Shown here: positions 1 to 4,999 of the stretch, in pieces
Layout: each line of letters starts with the position of its first letter
Position numbering within the stretch: position 1 is the first letter of the stretch
Assembly (NCBI GenBank): GCA_937883885.1
Contig: CAKZXL010000128.1
Span: 1-5,881 of the forward strand
Direction: 5' to 3'
DNA: 5,881 nt
Source of the DNA: an uncultured Aquincola sp.
GTDB lineage: Bacteria > Pseudomonadota > Gammaproteobacteria > Burkholderiales > Burkholderiaceae
Made by a program: the position numbers and the translations under genes
The notes under the pieces: model-generated
Told to the model about the DNA's origin: nothing
The model's database searches: none
Seen by the model: the letters and a program-made list of their open reading frames with translations, nothing else

Positions 1-275
1 CCGTGGCCTTCCAGCTCGATGGCGCAAGAAATCTCCCGCCCCACCATGTCCGGCAAGCTGAAGTTGGCGCCCCGCATCGGGCCGCCAAACTCCGCCAGCT
101 CATCGGGCGTCTGCAGCACCAGCCGGTACTCGAACAAGCCGTTGATCGCTTCCCAGCCACTCAGCCGCAAGGGCACCAGCGCCGGCCGGCCCAGGTGCTG
201 CGGAATCGCCGGGCTGCTGATCGTCAGCGCGCGTTCGCCGCTGAACAGGGATACAGCGGGGAATCTCTGATTCAT
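1..275 (-). CDS. vgrG: Type VI secretion VgrG-family spike protein, N-terminal fragment (cut by window edge)
   Basis: The minus-strand frame opens at an ATG at 275 and stays open to the left edge, giving 91 complete residues starting MNQRFPAVSLFSGERALTIS. The pattern 'LTISSPAIP', then 'PALVPLRLSG', 'LFEYRLVLQTPDEL', and 'DMVGREISCAIELEG' matches, from memory, the start of VgrG proteins. In those proteins this region begins the gp27-like base of the trimeric spike that tips the Hcp tube in type VI secretion. The gp5-like needle and any effector extension would lie beyond the window. No clear Shine-Dalgarno precedes the ATG; upstream in-frame GTG or CTG starts exist but would add residues unlike the family. 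It follows fliR on the same strand after 201 nt and has no expected flagellar role. An Rhs-associated Vgr protein is the main alternative. Confidence 0.72.
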   Translation of the reverse strand, partial: MNQRFPAVSLFSGERALTISSPAIPQHLGRPALVPLRLSGWEAINGLFEYRLVLQTPDELAEFGGPMRGANFSLPDMVGREISCAIELEGH

Positions 276-341
276 GTGGGCCAGACAGGGCTGCGGGGAA
301 CAAGGCACCCTGCCTCACCGCGGGCGCCGGCCAGACTGCTT

Positions 342-367
342 GCGATTGCCGTCAATCGCTCAATCGC
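342..367. repeat. Hairpin plus tandem copy of the 7-mer CAATCGC
   Basis: The plus strand reads GCGATTG (342-348), loop CCGT, then CAATCGC (353-359) and a second CAATCGC (361-367). The first two form a perfect 7-bp stem with a 4-nt loop, and the second is part of an 8-nt tandem TCAATCGC (352-359, 360-367). It may be an RNA hairpin in the fliR 3' region or a binding site upstream of the vgrG-like gene. The sequence alone does not decide which. Confidence 0.45.
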
Positions 368-389
368 TGCCTGGACACTCCCTCAGGCA
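368..389. repeat. Inverted repeat TGCCTG / CAGGCA
   Basis: TGCCTG (368-373) pairs with CAGGCA (384-389) across a 10-nt loop, and directly abuts the CAATCGC repeats. Minus-strand RNA could fold the same way. There is no T-run after it, so it is at most a weak or Rho-assisted end signal for the fli transcript. Confidence 0.3.
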
Positions 390-455
390 TTCCCCAGCTT
401 CGTCTCGCCTCGGCGCGACTTCAAGGCCGGTATTCACCATCAAGGCGCCCGAGAA

Positions 456-467
456 GCCGCGCGCGGC
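456..467. repeat. 12-bp perfect palindrome just downstream of fliR
   Basis: GCCGCGCGCGGC is self-complementary with no loop and lies 9 nt past the fliR stop codon. In such GC-rich DNA a palindrome of this length could arise by chance. A role in transcript ending is possible but unsupported, since no T-run follows. Confidence 0.3.
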
Positions 468-476
468 CCCGCCCGC

Positions 477-1238
477 CTACTGAAACCGCTCCAGCATCTT
501 CTCCAGCGCCATCGTGAACGGCGTCTGCATCATCGGCAGCGTGAGCACGATGCCGATGAGGCCCACGCCCAGCGTGATCGGGAAGCCGATGGCGAAGATG
601 TTCATCTGGGAGGCCACGCGGGAGATGAGGCCCAGCACCAGGTTGACGAACAGCATGATGCCCACCAGCGGCATCGCGATCCACAGGCCGATGGAGAAGA
701 TCTCGGCGCCCCAGGCTTCAGGCCGCATCGCGCGGATGAAGGCAAACGGCTCAGGCCCGGCCGGGAAGGCGCGAAAGCTCTGGATCACCGCGTCGATGAT
801 GAGCAGGTGGCCGCCGATGACGATGAACATCCACGACACCATGATGCCGAAGAAGCGGCTCACCGCCGTGGCCTGCCCGCCGGTGGCGGGGTCGAAGAAG
901 CCGGCCAGGTTCAGGCCCATCTGCAGGCCCATGAGTTCACCCGCGAACTCCACCGCCGCGAACACGATGCGCACCGCAAAGCCCAGCGTCAGGCCGATCA
1001 ACACCTGCTGAGCCACCAGCATGAAGCCGATGCCCGAGTCCAGCGGCACCGCAGGCATCTCGGGCAGGCCGGCCTGCGCGCAAAAGGCGATGAGGAAGGC
1101 CAGCGCCACGCGCACCCGCGCCGGCACCGAGCGCTGACCGATCACCGGCAGCGCCGAGAACAGCGCCAGCACCCGCAGGAAGGGCCACAGCAGCGGCGTG
1201 ATCCACGCCAGCAGCTGCGCTTCGGTGAGCTGGACCAT
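477..1238 (-). CDS. fliR: Flagellar type III export gate protein FliR
   Basis: The product is 253 residues, a normal FliR length (about 250-265). FliR is an integral inner-membrane protein that joins FliP and FliQ in the helical core of the flagellar export gate, through which rod, hook and filament subunits pass. The chain is strongly hydrophobic, with about six predicted membrane segments. Family-like stretches include 'FAGELMGLQMGLNLAGFFDP' in the middle and 'ASQMNIFAIGFPITLGVGL' near residues 208-226. The start chosen is the ATG at 1238, giving MVQLTEAQLLAW, a typical FliR beginning. The frame is open upstream, but only by reading into fliQ. The fliQ stop and this ATG share one base (TGATG), which suggests translational coupling, and no separate Shine-Dalgarno is visible. 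It ends with TAG at 479-477 and is the last flagellar gene; flhB does not follow. Confidence 0.96.
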   Translation of the reverse strand: MVQLTEAQLLAWITPLLWPFLRVLALFSALPVIGQRSVPARVRVALAFLIAFCAQAGLPEMPAVPLDSGIGFMLVAQQVLIGLTLGFAVRIVFAAVEFAGELMGLQMGLNLAGFFDPATGGQATAVSRFFGIMVSWMFIVIGGHLLIIDAVIQSFRAFPAGPEPFAFIRAMRPEAWGAEIFSIGLWIAMPLVGIMLFVNLVLGLISRVASQMNIFAIGFPITLGVGLIGIVLTLPMMQTPFTMALEKMLERFQ

Positions 1239-1507
1239 CAGCCCACGGCGGTGGGAATGGACAGCAGCGTGCGCTGCAGGAATTCGACCAGCGTGGTCAT
1301 CATCCACGGGCCGGCCACGGCCAGCACCGCCACCGCGGCCACAATCTTGGGCACGAAGGTGAGCGTGGCTTCGTTGATCTGCGTGGCGGCCTGGAAGACG
1401 CTGACCAGCAGGCCCACCACCAGCACCACGATGAGCATGGGCGCCGAGACGATGAGCAGCAGGTGCAGCGCCTGCTGGCCGACGGTGAAGACTTGTTGTG
1501 AGTTCAT
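1238..1507 (-). CDS. fliQ: Flagellar type III export gate protein FliQ
   Basis: The product is 89 residues, exactly the usual FliQ size. It is a small inner-membrane protein with two helical hairpin segments, about residues 14-38 and 53-78. It packs around the FliP-FliR core in four copies in the known export-gate structures. Recognisable family features are 'VFTVGQQAL' at the start, 'LVSVFQAATQINEATLTFVP' in the connecting region, and 'PWM' near residues 67-69. The ATG at 1507 was chosen. An in-frame TTG at 1531 would add eight unlike residues and overlap fliP. The gene starts 13 nt after the fliP stop with no strong ribosome-binding site, and its TGA stop overlaps the fliR ATG by one base. 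Confidence 0.96.
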   Translation of the reverse strand: MNSQQVFTVGQQALHLLLIVSAPMLIVVLVVGLLVSVFQAATQINEATLTFVPKIVAAVAVLAVAGPWMMTTLVEFLQRTLLSIPTAVG

Positions 1508-1520
1508 GGCAGGTCGGCCA

Positions 1521-2303
1521 TCAGGTAGCAAAGGAAGCGGCGAGCGAGCCCAGCAGCAGGTTCCAGCCGTCGGCCAGCACGAAGAGCATGAGCTTGAAGG
1601 GCAGGGCCACCAGCACCGGGCTGAGCATCATCATGCCCAGCGACATCAGCACGCTGGCCACCACCATGTCGATGATGAGGAAGGGCACGAAGATCAGGAA
1701 GCCGATCTGGAAGGCGCTCTTGAGTTCGCTGGTGACGAAGGCCGGCACCAGCACCTTCAGCGGCACGTCCTCGCCCTTGACGTCGGCCGGCAGCTTGGCC
1801 AGCTTGGAAAACAGCTGCACGTCGGACTGGCGCGTCTGCTTGAGCATGAACTCGCGCATCGGTCCTTCGGCCCGCTGCAGCGCCTGCTCGAACGGGATCT
1901 GCCCGGCCGAGTAGGGCTGGTAGGCCTGCTGGTACACCTGGTCGAAGGTGGGCCCCATCACGAAGAAGGTGAGGAACAGCGACAGGCCGATGATCACCTG
2001 GTTGGGCGGCGCGGCCTGCGTGCCCAGCGCCTGGCGCAGCAGGCCCAGCACGATGACGATGCGGGTGAAGCCCGTCATCATCAGCAGCACCGCCGGCAGG
2101 AAGGACAGCGCGGTGAAGAACAGCAGCGTCTGGATGGGCACCGAGTAGCTGGCGCTGCCCGCGCCCTGGCCCACCAGCAGCGGCAGCGTGGCGGGCGCCG
2201 CGGCGGTGGTGCCGGCCTGCTGGGCTAAAGCCATTGCAGGAACGGCCGACAACACCGACAAGCCCAGGATGCGCAGCCCGCTGCGCAGGCGTTCAGAAGA
2301 CAT
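1521..2303 (-). CDS. fliP: Flagellar type III export gate protein FliP
   Basis: The product is 260 residues. FliP forms the pentameric core of the flagellar export gate in the inner membrane. Residues 1-27 look like a cleavable signal peptide: Arg at positions 5, 7 and 11, a hydrophobic stretch, then AMALA before QQA. A secretory signal is normal for FliP. The family signatures are clear: '[20 protein letters not shown]' at 75-94, and '[19 protein letters not shown]' at 192-210 running into '[16 protein letters not shown]'. Membrane segments lie near 56-90, 103-118, 198-222 and 232-252, with a soluble loop around 120-185. The start at 2303 lies inside fliO: the two genes overlap by 11 nt (ATGTCTTCTGA), and a weak AAGG precedes it. 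This favours coupled translation with FliO, which assists FliP assembly in Salmonella. Confidence 0.97.
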   Translation of the reverse strand: MSSERLRSGLRILGLSVLSAVPAMALAQQAGTTAAAPATLPLLVGQGAGSASYSVPIQTLLFFTALSFLPAVLLMMTGFTRIVIVLGLLRQALGTQAAPPNQVIIGLSLFLTFFVMGPTFDQVYQQAYQPYSAGQIPFEQALQRAEGPMREFMLKQTRQSDVQLFSKLAKLPADVKGEDVPLKVLVPAFVTSELKSAFQIGFLIFVPFLIIDMVVASVLMSLGMMMLSPVLVALPFKLMLFVLADGWNLLLGSLAASFAT

Positions 2304-2682
2304 CGCCCTTGTCCGTGTCGTTCTTGGGGTTGGAACGGGGCTGGCCGTAAGGGCCCAGGCGCGCCATCAGCTGCGCGAAGGGCGCGGCCATCTGGCCGGC
2401 GACGGCCGAAGGCGGCGCCTCGGCCTGCGGCGACAGCGTGTACAGCGTGGTGATGGTGTGCGGCGTGGCGCCCAGCACCAGCCAGCGGCGCTCTTCGCCG
2501 CTGCCCACCTCGACGGTGACGATGCGCTGGTTCTGCGCGATGGCCACCGAGGCGATGGTGCGCATCGGCGCCGGGCCGGCAGCGGCCTGGCCCATCGGGC
2601 TGCGCTTGAGCAGCCACAGGGCCACCGGGATCAGCGCCAGCACGGCGATGAACCACAGCAGGGCGGACAAGGATGAAGTCAT
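2293..2682 (-). CDS. fliO: Flagellar biosynthesis protein FliO
   Basis: The product is 129 residues, within the usual range for this poorly conserved protein. It has an N-terminal membrane helix at about residues 6-25 ('[18 protein letters not shown]'), then a basic turn (KRSP). A small cytoplasmic domain follows at about 41-84 with the FliO-type pattern '[20 protein letters not shown]' and '[17 protein letters not shown]'. The remainder is a polar, Pro/Ala-rich tail. In Salmonella, FliO is an assembly factor that stabilises FliP oligomers and is not part of the finished gate. The ATG at 2682 is the first that gives the membrane helix, 26 nt after the fliN stop, without a clear Shine-Dalgarno. 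Its last 11 nt overlap fliP. Position between fliN and fliP supports the identity as much as sequence does. Confidence 0.9.
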   Translation of the reverse strand: MTSSLSALLWFIAVLALIPVALWLLKRSPMGQAAAGPAPMRTIASVAIAQNQRIVTVEVGSGEERRWLVLGATPHTITTLYTLSPQAEAPPSAVAGQMAAPFAQLMARLGPYGQPRSNPKNDTDKGDVF

Positions 2683-2693
2683 GGTGTGGCGAT

Positions 2694-2706
2694 GCGCGAT
2701 TCGCGC
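2694..2706. repeat. 13-nt inverted repeat in the fliN-fliO gap
   Basis: GCGCGA-T-TCGCGC reads as a perfect inverted repeat around a single central base and fills half of the 26-nt gap between the fliN stop and the fliO start. As RNA it could give a short GC stem with a 3-nt loop just upstream of the fliO ATG, which lacks a visible ribosome-binding site. It might also be chance in GC-rich DNA. Confidence 0.35.
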
Positions 2707-2708
2707 GC

Positions 2709-3158
2709 TCAGTTGGCCCGGCTCAGGCGGCGCATGCGCTCGCTGGGCGTGACGATGTCGGTCAGGCGGATGCCGAACTTGTCGTTCACCACCACCACCT
2801 CGCCCTGGGCGATCAGGTAGCCGTTGACCAGCACGTCCATCGGCTCGCCGGCCAGGGCATCGAGTTCCACCACCGAGCCCTGCGCCAGTTGCAGGATGTG
2901 CTTGATGGGGATGCGGGTGCGACCCAGTTCCACGGTGAGCTGCACCGGGATGTCCAGGATCATGTTGATGTCGTTGCCCGTGCCGGTGAGCTGCGGGCTG
3001 GCCGACGAGAAATTGGTGAACGACGGCGAGGACACCTGTTCCGCCGCGGCCGTCACCTCGCTGGCCGTGGCCGGTGCGCTGGTGGACTCCGCCAGCGCCG
3101 CCGCCCATTCGGCGGCCATCGCGTCTTCTTCGGAAGTGTTGGGCGTGTCATTGGGCAT
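2709..3158 (-). CDS. fliN: Flagellar motor switch protein FliN
   Basis: The product is 149 residues, slightly longer than the 137-residue enterobacterial protein. The C-terminal SPOA (surface presentation of antigens) domain spans about 64-140. It shows the FliN pattern 'ILDIPVQLTVELGRTRIPIK', 'LAQGSVVELD', 'EPMDVLVNG', 'GEVVVVNDKFGIRLTDIV' and the closing 'PSERMRRL'. FliN forms the lower C-ring with FliM at the cytoplasmic face of the basal body. It serves both rotation switching and docking of the FliH-FliI export ATPase. Residues 1-60 are an Ala/Ser/Thr-rich linker with an 'AAEWAAALAE' helix, common as a variable part of FliN. The start at 3158 has GGAG 6 nt upstream and overlaps the fliM end by 11 nt, so FliN can be made both by coupling and by its own initiation. 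Confidence 0.97.
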   Translation of the reverse strand: MPNDTPNTSEEDAMAAEWAAALAESTSAPATASEVTAAAEQVSSPSFTNFSSASPQLTGTGNDINMILDIPVQLTVELGRTRIPIKHILQLAQGSVVELDALAGEPMDVLVNGYLIAQGEVVVVNDKFGIRLTDIVTPSERMRRLSRAN

Positions 3159-4152
3159 TCTGCTCTCCCAGCCAGCTCAGGTTGGAGCTGGAGATGAGTT
3201 GGTCGACCTTGATGGCGTACTTGCCGTTGGAGGTGCCGTAGTGGCAGTCGAGCACGGGCACGCCGTCCACCTTGGCCTGGATCTGCTGCTTGATGTCGAG
3301 CTCGATGAAGTCGCCGGGCTGGAAGCTCAGCAGCTGCTCGATGGTGGCGCCGGCATGCGCCAGCTCGGCCACCAGCTCGACCTCGGCGCTCTGGATCTGC
3401 TGCTTGAGCAGGTTGATCCAGCGCTTGTCGGGTTCGTTGGAGTCGCCCTGGATGGTGCTGTAGAGCACGTCGCGGATGGGCTCCATCGTGGAGTAGGGGA
3501 TGCAGAAGTGCACCGCGCCGGTGGTGTCGCCGATTTCCAGCGTGAAGCTGGTGGCCACCACGATCTCGCTGGGCGTGGCGATGTTGGCGAACTGCGGCTG
3601 CATCTCCGAGCGCTGGTATTCCAGCTCCAGCGGATAGATGCCGATCCAGGCCTTGCGGTATTCCTCGATGATGACTTCCACCATGCGCAGGATCACGCGC
3701 TGCTCAGTGGGCGAGAAGTCGCGGCCTTCGATGCGGGTGTGGTACTTGCCGCCACCGCCGAAGAGTGCGTCGATCACCGCGAACACCAGGTTGGGGTCGC
3801 ACACGATCAGGCCCGAGCCCCGCAGCGGCTTGACGCTGACGATGTTGAAGTTGGTCGGCACCACGATCTCGCGCAGGAAGGCGCTGTACTTCTGCACCTT
3901 GATGCCGCCGATGGACACCTCGGGGCTGCGGCGGATCAGGTTGAACAGGCCCACCCGCACGTTGCGCGCGAAACGCTCGTTGATGATCTCCATCGTGGGC
4001 ATGCGCCCACGAACGATGCGTTCCTGGCTCGACAGGTCGTAGTCGCGTACGCCCCCCTGCGGCACATCCTCCTGCTCGAGCTTCTGGCTCTCGCCGGTGA
4101 TGCCTTGCAGCAGTGCATCGACTTCGTCTTGCGAAAGGATCTGCTGGTTCAT
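3148..4152 (-). CDS. fliM: Flagellar motor switch protein FliM
   Basis: The product is 334 residues, the standard FliM length. It starts with the CheY-P-binding peptide: 'ILSQDEVDALL' at residues 5-15 matches the family LSQxEIDALL motif. A middle domain follows at about 45-230, containing 'NERFARNVRVGLFNLIRRSP' (58-77) and the GGxG-type loop 'FGGGGK' at 131-136. The C-terminal FliN-like SPOA domain spans about 250-322, with 'LLSFQPGDFIELDI' and 'VPVLDCHYGTSNGKYAIKV'. FliM links FliG to FliN in the C-ring and receives the chemotaxis signal, so an intact N-terminus implies CheY-controlled switching in this organism. The ATG at 4152 lies 19 nt after the fliL stop; no clear Shine-Dalgarno is visible. 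Its last 11 nt contain the fliN start. Confidence 0.98.
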   Translation of the reverse strand: MNQQILSQDEVDALLQGITGESQKLEQEDVPQGGVRDYDLSSQERIVRGRMPTMEIINERFARNVRVGLFNLIRRSPEVSIGGIKVQKYSAFLREIVVPTNFNIVSVKPLRGSGLIVCDPNLVFAVIDALFGGGGKYHTRIEGRDFSPTEQRVILRMVEVIIEEYRKAWIGIYPLELEYQRSEMQPQFANIATPSEIVVATSFTLEIGDTTGAVHFCIPYSTMEPIRDVLYSTIQGDSNEPDKRWINLLKQQIQSAEVELVAELAHAGATIEQLLSFQPGDFIELDIKQQIQAKVDGVPVLDCHYGTSNGKYAIKVDQLISSSNLSWLGEQNAQ

Positions 4153-4171
4153 GCCAAGCGATCAGCGGACG

Positions 4172-4780
4172 TCACTGGATGATGAAGTTGGAGAAGTGCA
4201 CTGCCGTGATCGGCAGCACCTGCGCCGCGCGCTTCTTCTTCTTTTTCTTGGGCTTGTCCTCGGCGGGCGGCGCGTCTTCGTCCTCGTCGTCGTCCACCTC
4301 GTAGCCCAGCGCCCGCGAGGCTTCGCGGCGGATCTGCTCGGCCAGCTTTTCCTTGCCGGCGCGGTCCAGCAGCTGGGCGGCGGTCTTCTGCGCCAGCAGC
4401 ATCAGGATGTTGTTGCGGATGGCCGGCATGTAGGCCTTGAGCGCTTCCTGCAGCTTGGCGTCTTCCACTTCCAGCGTGATGCCGATCTGCGCATAGCGCT
4501 CGGCGTCGCGGTCGGCCAGGTTCACGGTGAACGGGTCCAGCGGCACGAAGGTGGGCGCGTGCTTGGGGTCCAGGTTGTGCTGGACCTTCTTCTCGGCGCG
4601 GGGCGCGGGCGCCGCGGCTTCTTCGCCTTCCTCGGCTTCGGCGTGGGGCTTTTTCAGCAGGAAGAAGGCGGCGGCGCCGCCGCCGGCCACCAGCAGCAGC
4701 ACGACCGCGAGGATGATGATCAGCTTCTTGTTGCCCTTCTTGGGCGCGGGGGCGGCGTCGGTGGCGGCAGCGGCTGACAT
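4172..4780 (-). CDS. fliL: Flagellar basal body-associated protein FliL
   Basis: The product is 202 residues, longer than the 150-180 usual for FliL. Residues 1-19 are a basic cytoplasmic tail. One membrane helix follows at about 20-42 ('LIIILAVVLLLVAGGG'), then a Glu/Ala linker. The periplasmic FliL domain covers about 75-160, with 'PTFVPLDPFTVNLAD', 'YAQIGITLEVED' and 'MPAIRNNILMLL'. The C-terminal 'PITAVHFSNFIIQ' is the family's closing strand. FliL surrounds or stabilises the stator units and affects torque or swarming. An odd segment between domain and tail (about 162-186) has a run of Asp/Glu followed by six Lys. The ATG at 4780 was chosen because AGGAG (4790-4786) stands 5 nt upstream; an in-frame GTG at 4828 would add residues unlike FliL. 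It is the first gene after the control region. Confidence 0.95.
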   Translation of the reverse strand: MSAAAATDAAPAPKKGNKKLIIILAVVLLLVAGGGAAAFFLLKKPHAEAEEGEEAAAPAPRAEKKVQHNLDPKHAPTFVPLDPFTVNLADRDAERYAQIGITLEVEDAKLQEALKAYMPAIRNNILMLLAQKTAAQLLDRAGKEKLAEQIRREASRALGYEVDDDEDEDAPPAEDKPKKKKKKRAAQVLPITAVHFSNFIIQ

Positions 4781-4799
4781 GCAGGCTCCTTGCAGGCTC
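4781..4799 (-). promoter_or_regulatory. fliL ribosome-binding site within a duplicated 11-nt unit
   Basis: On the minus strand the sequence reads GAGCCTGCAAG then GAGCCTGCATG, the last ATG being the fliL start. The 9-mer GAGCCTGCA (4799-4791 and 4788-4780) is repeated with an 11-nt period. The junction creates AGGAG at 4790-4786, well placed 5 nt before the start. This is the strongest Shine-Dalgarno among the starts in the window and settles the fliL start. Confidence 0.7.
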
Positions 4800-4825
4800 G
4801 GGGCAGCGAAGGACGGGCGCCTTCG

Positions 4826-4841
4826 CACAACTTGGGTGCCA
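4826..4841 (-). promoter_or_regulatory. Candidate sigma-54 (-24/-12) promoter of fliL
   Basis: On the minus strand TGGCAC (4841-4836), CCAAG, then TTGTG (4830-4826) matches the sigma-54 pattern TGGCAC-N5-TTGC. It has the canonical 10-nt spacing between the GG and the -12 dinucleotide. The single mismatch is at the usually strict -12 GC, which is GT here. Transcription would start near 4815, leaving a leader of about 35 nt before the fliL ATG. RpoN control of middle flagellar genes is known in many bacteria with FleQ-type regulators, but many betaproteobacteria use FlhDC instead, so this is a candidate only. Confidence 0.4.
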
Positions 4842-4850
4842 TTATTCGAG

Positions 4851-4874
4851 CCGGGTCCCGGCGGCGATGCCGGG
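4851..4874. repeat. Nested inverted repeats upstream of fliL
   Basis: CCGGG-T-CCCGG (4851-4861) is a perfect inverted repeat. It shares its right arm with a second one: CCCGGC (4857-4862) and GCCGGG (4869-4874), separated by a 6-nt loop. Only one can form at a time. They lie 9 nt upstream of the candidate -24/-12 element, where they could be a regulator site or simply GC-rich structure. Confidence 0.35.
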
Positions 4875-4935
4875 AAAAGGGGCCGGTTTGTTGTGCAGAC
4901 GGGCGCCCCACGCGACCGTCGCCTCAGTCCCGCCG

Positions 4936-4996
4936 GGCCGCCCCAAGGGACTGAGCTCCCCCTCGGGGGGGCGCGAGCGCAGCGAGCTTGGGGGCT
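4936..4996. repeat. GC-rich fold-back intergenic repeat downstream of fliK
   Basis: An outer 7-bp stem pairs CCCCAAG (4941-4947) with CTTGGGG (4987-4993). Inside it is a run of five C (4958-4962) facing seven G (4965-4971) with a tiny loop, plus competing pairings of AGCTC (4954-4958) with GAGCT (4984-4988), or of GCTC with GAGC (4975-4978). A short direct repeat GCGAGC is also present. It begins 4 nt after the fliK stop. From memory, 'CCCCCTCGGGGGG...GCGAGCGCAGCGAGC...TGGGGG' resembles a short element found many times between genes in Comamonadaceae and Rubrivivax-like genomes. It lacks a T-run, so it is not a textbook terminator, but it could slow or end transcription from fliK or protect the RNA end. 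Confidence 0.6.
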
Positions 4997-4999
4997 CGA

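Larger units (their letters stand above)
276..476. other. Intergenic region between fliR and the vgrG-like gene
   Basis: This is 201 nt without a convincing gene. It holds a 12-bp perfect palindrome (456-467) just after the fliR stop, a 6-bp stem with a 10-nt loop (368-389), and a repeated 7-mer that forms a tight hairpin (342-367). None is followed by a T-run on the minus strand, so there is no canonical intrinsic terminator. I see no sigma-54 element and no convincing -35/-10 pair in front of the vgrG-like gene. The longest minus-strand ATG frame I found here starts at 440 and has 26 codons, too short and too featureless to call. Confidence 0.6.

Noticed and set aside
274..483. A 69-codon plus-strand frame across the fliR-vgrG gap
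   Set aside because: It has no family likeness, no clear ribosome-binding site, and extends over the hairpin region into the end of fliR. It is better explained as chance.
3..2228. A plus-strand open frame of 741 codons opposite fliR, fliQ and fliP
   Set aside because: It is His/Arg/Gln-rich with no recognisable domain and lies antisense to three well-identified genes. Such long frames arise from strong GC bias at codon third positions on the true strand.
2824..4182. A plus-strand open frame of 452 codons opposite fliM and fliN
   Set aside because: Its composition (His, Asp, Val, Leu repeats without a family pattern) is that of a codon-bias shadow, and the opposite strand encodes clear FliM and FliN.
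4226..4262. Frameshift or sequencing error at the CTT-rich tract in fliL
   Set aside because: The reading frame passes through and ends with the expected FliL closing strand, so the tract encodes a real lysine run in frame.
4936..4996. Canonical Rho-independent terminator after fliK
   Set aside because: The stems are strong, but no T-run follows on the minus strand, so it was listed as a repeat with only a possible transcription-end role.
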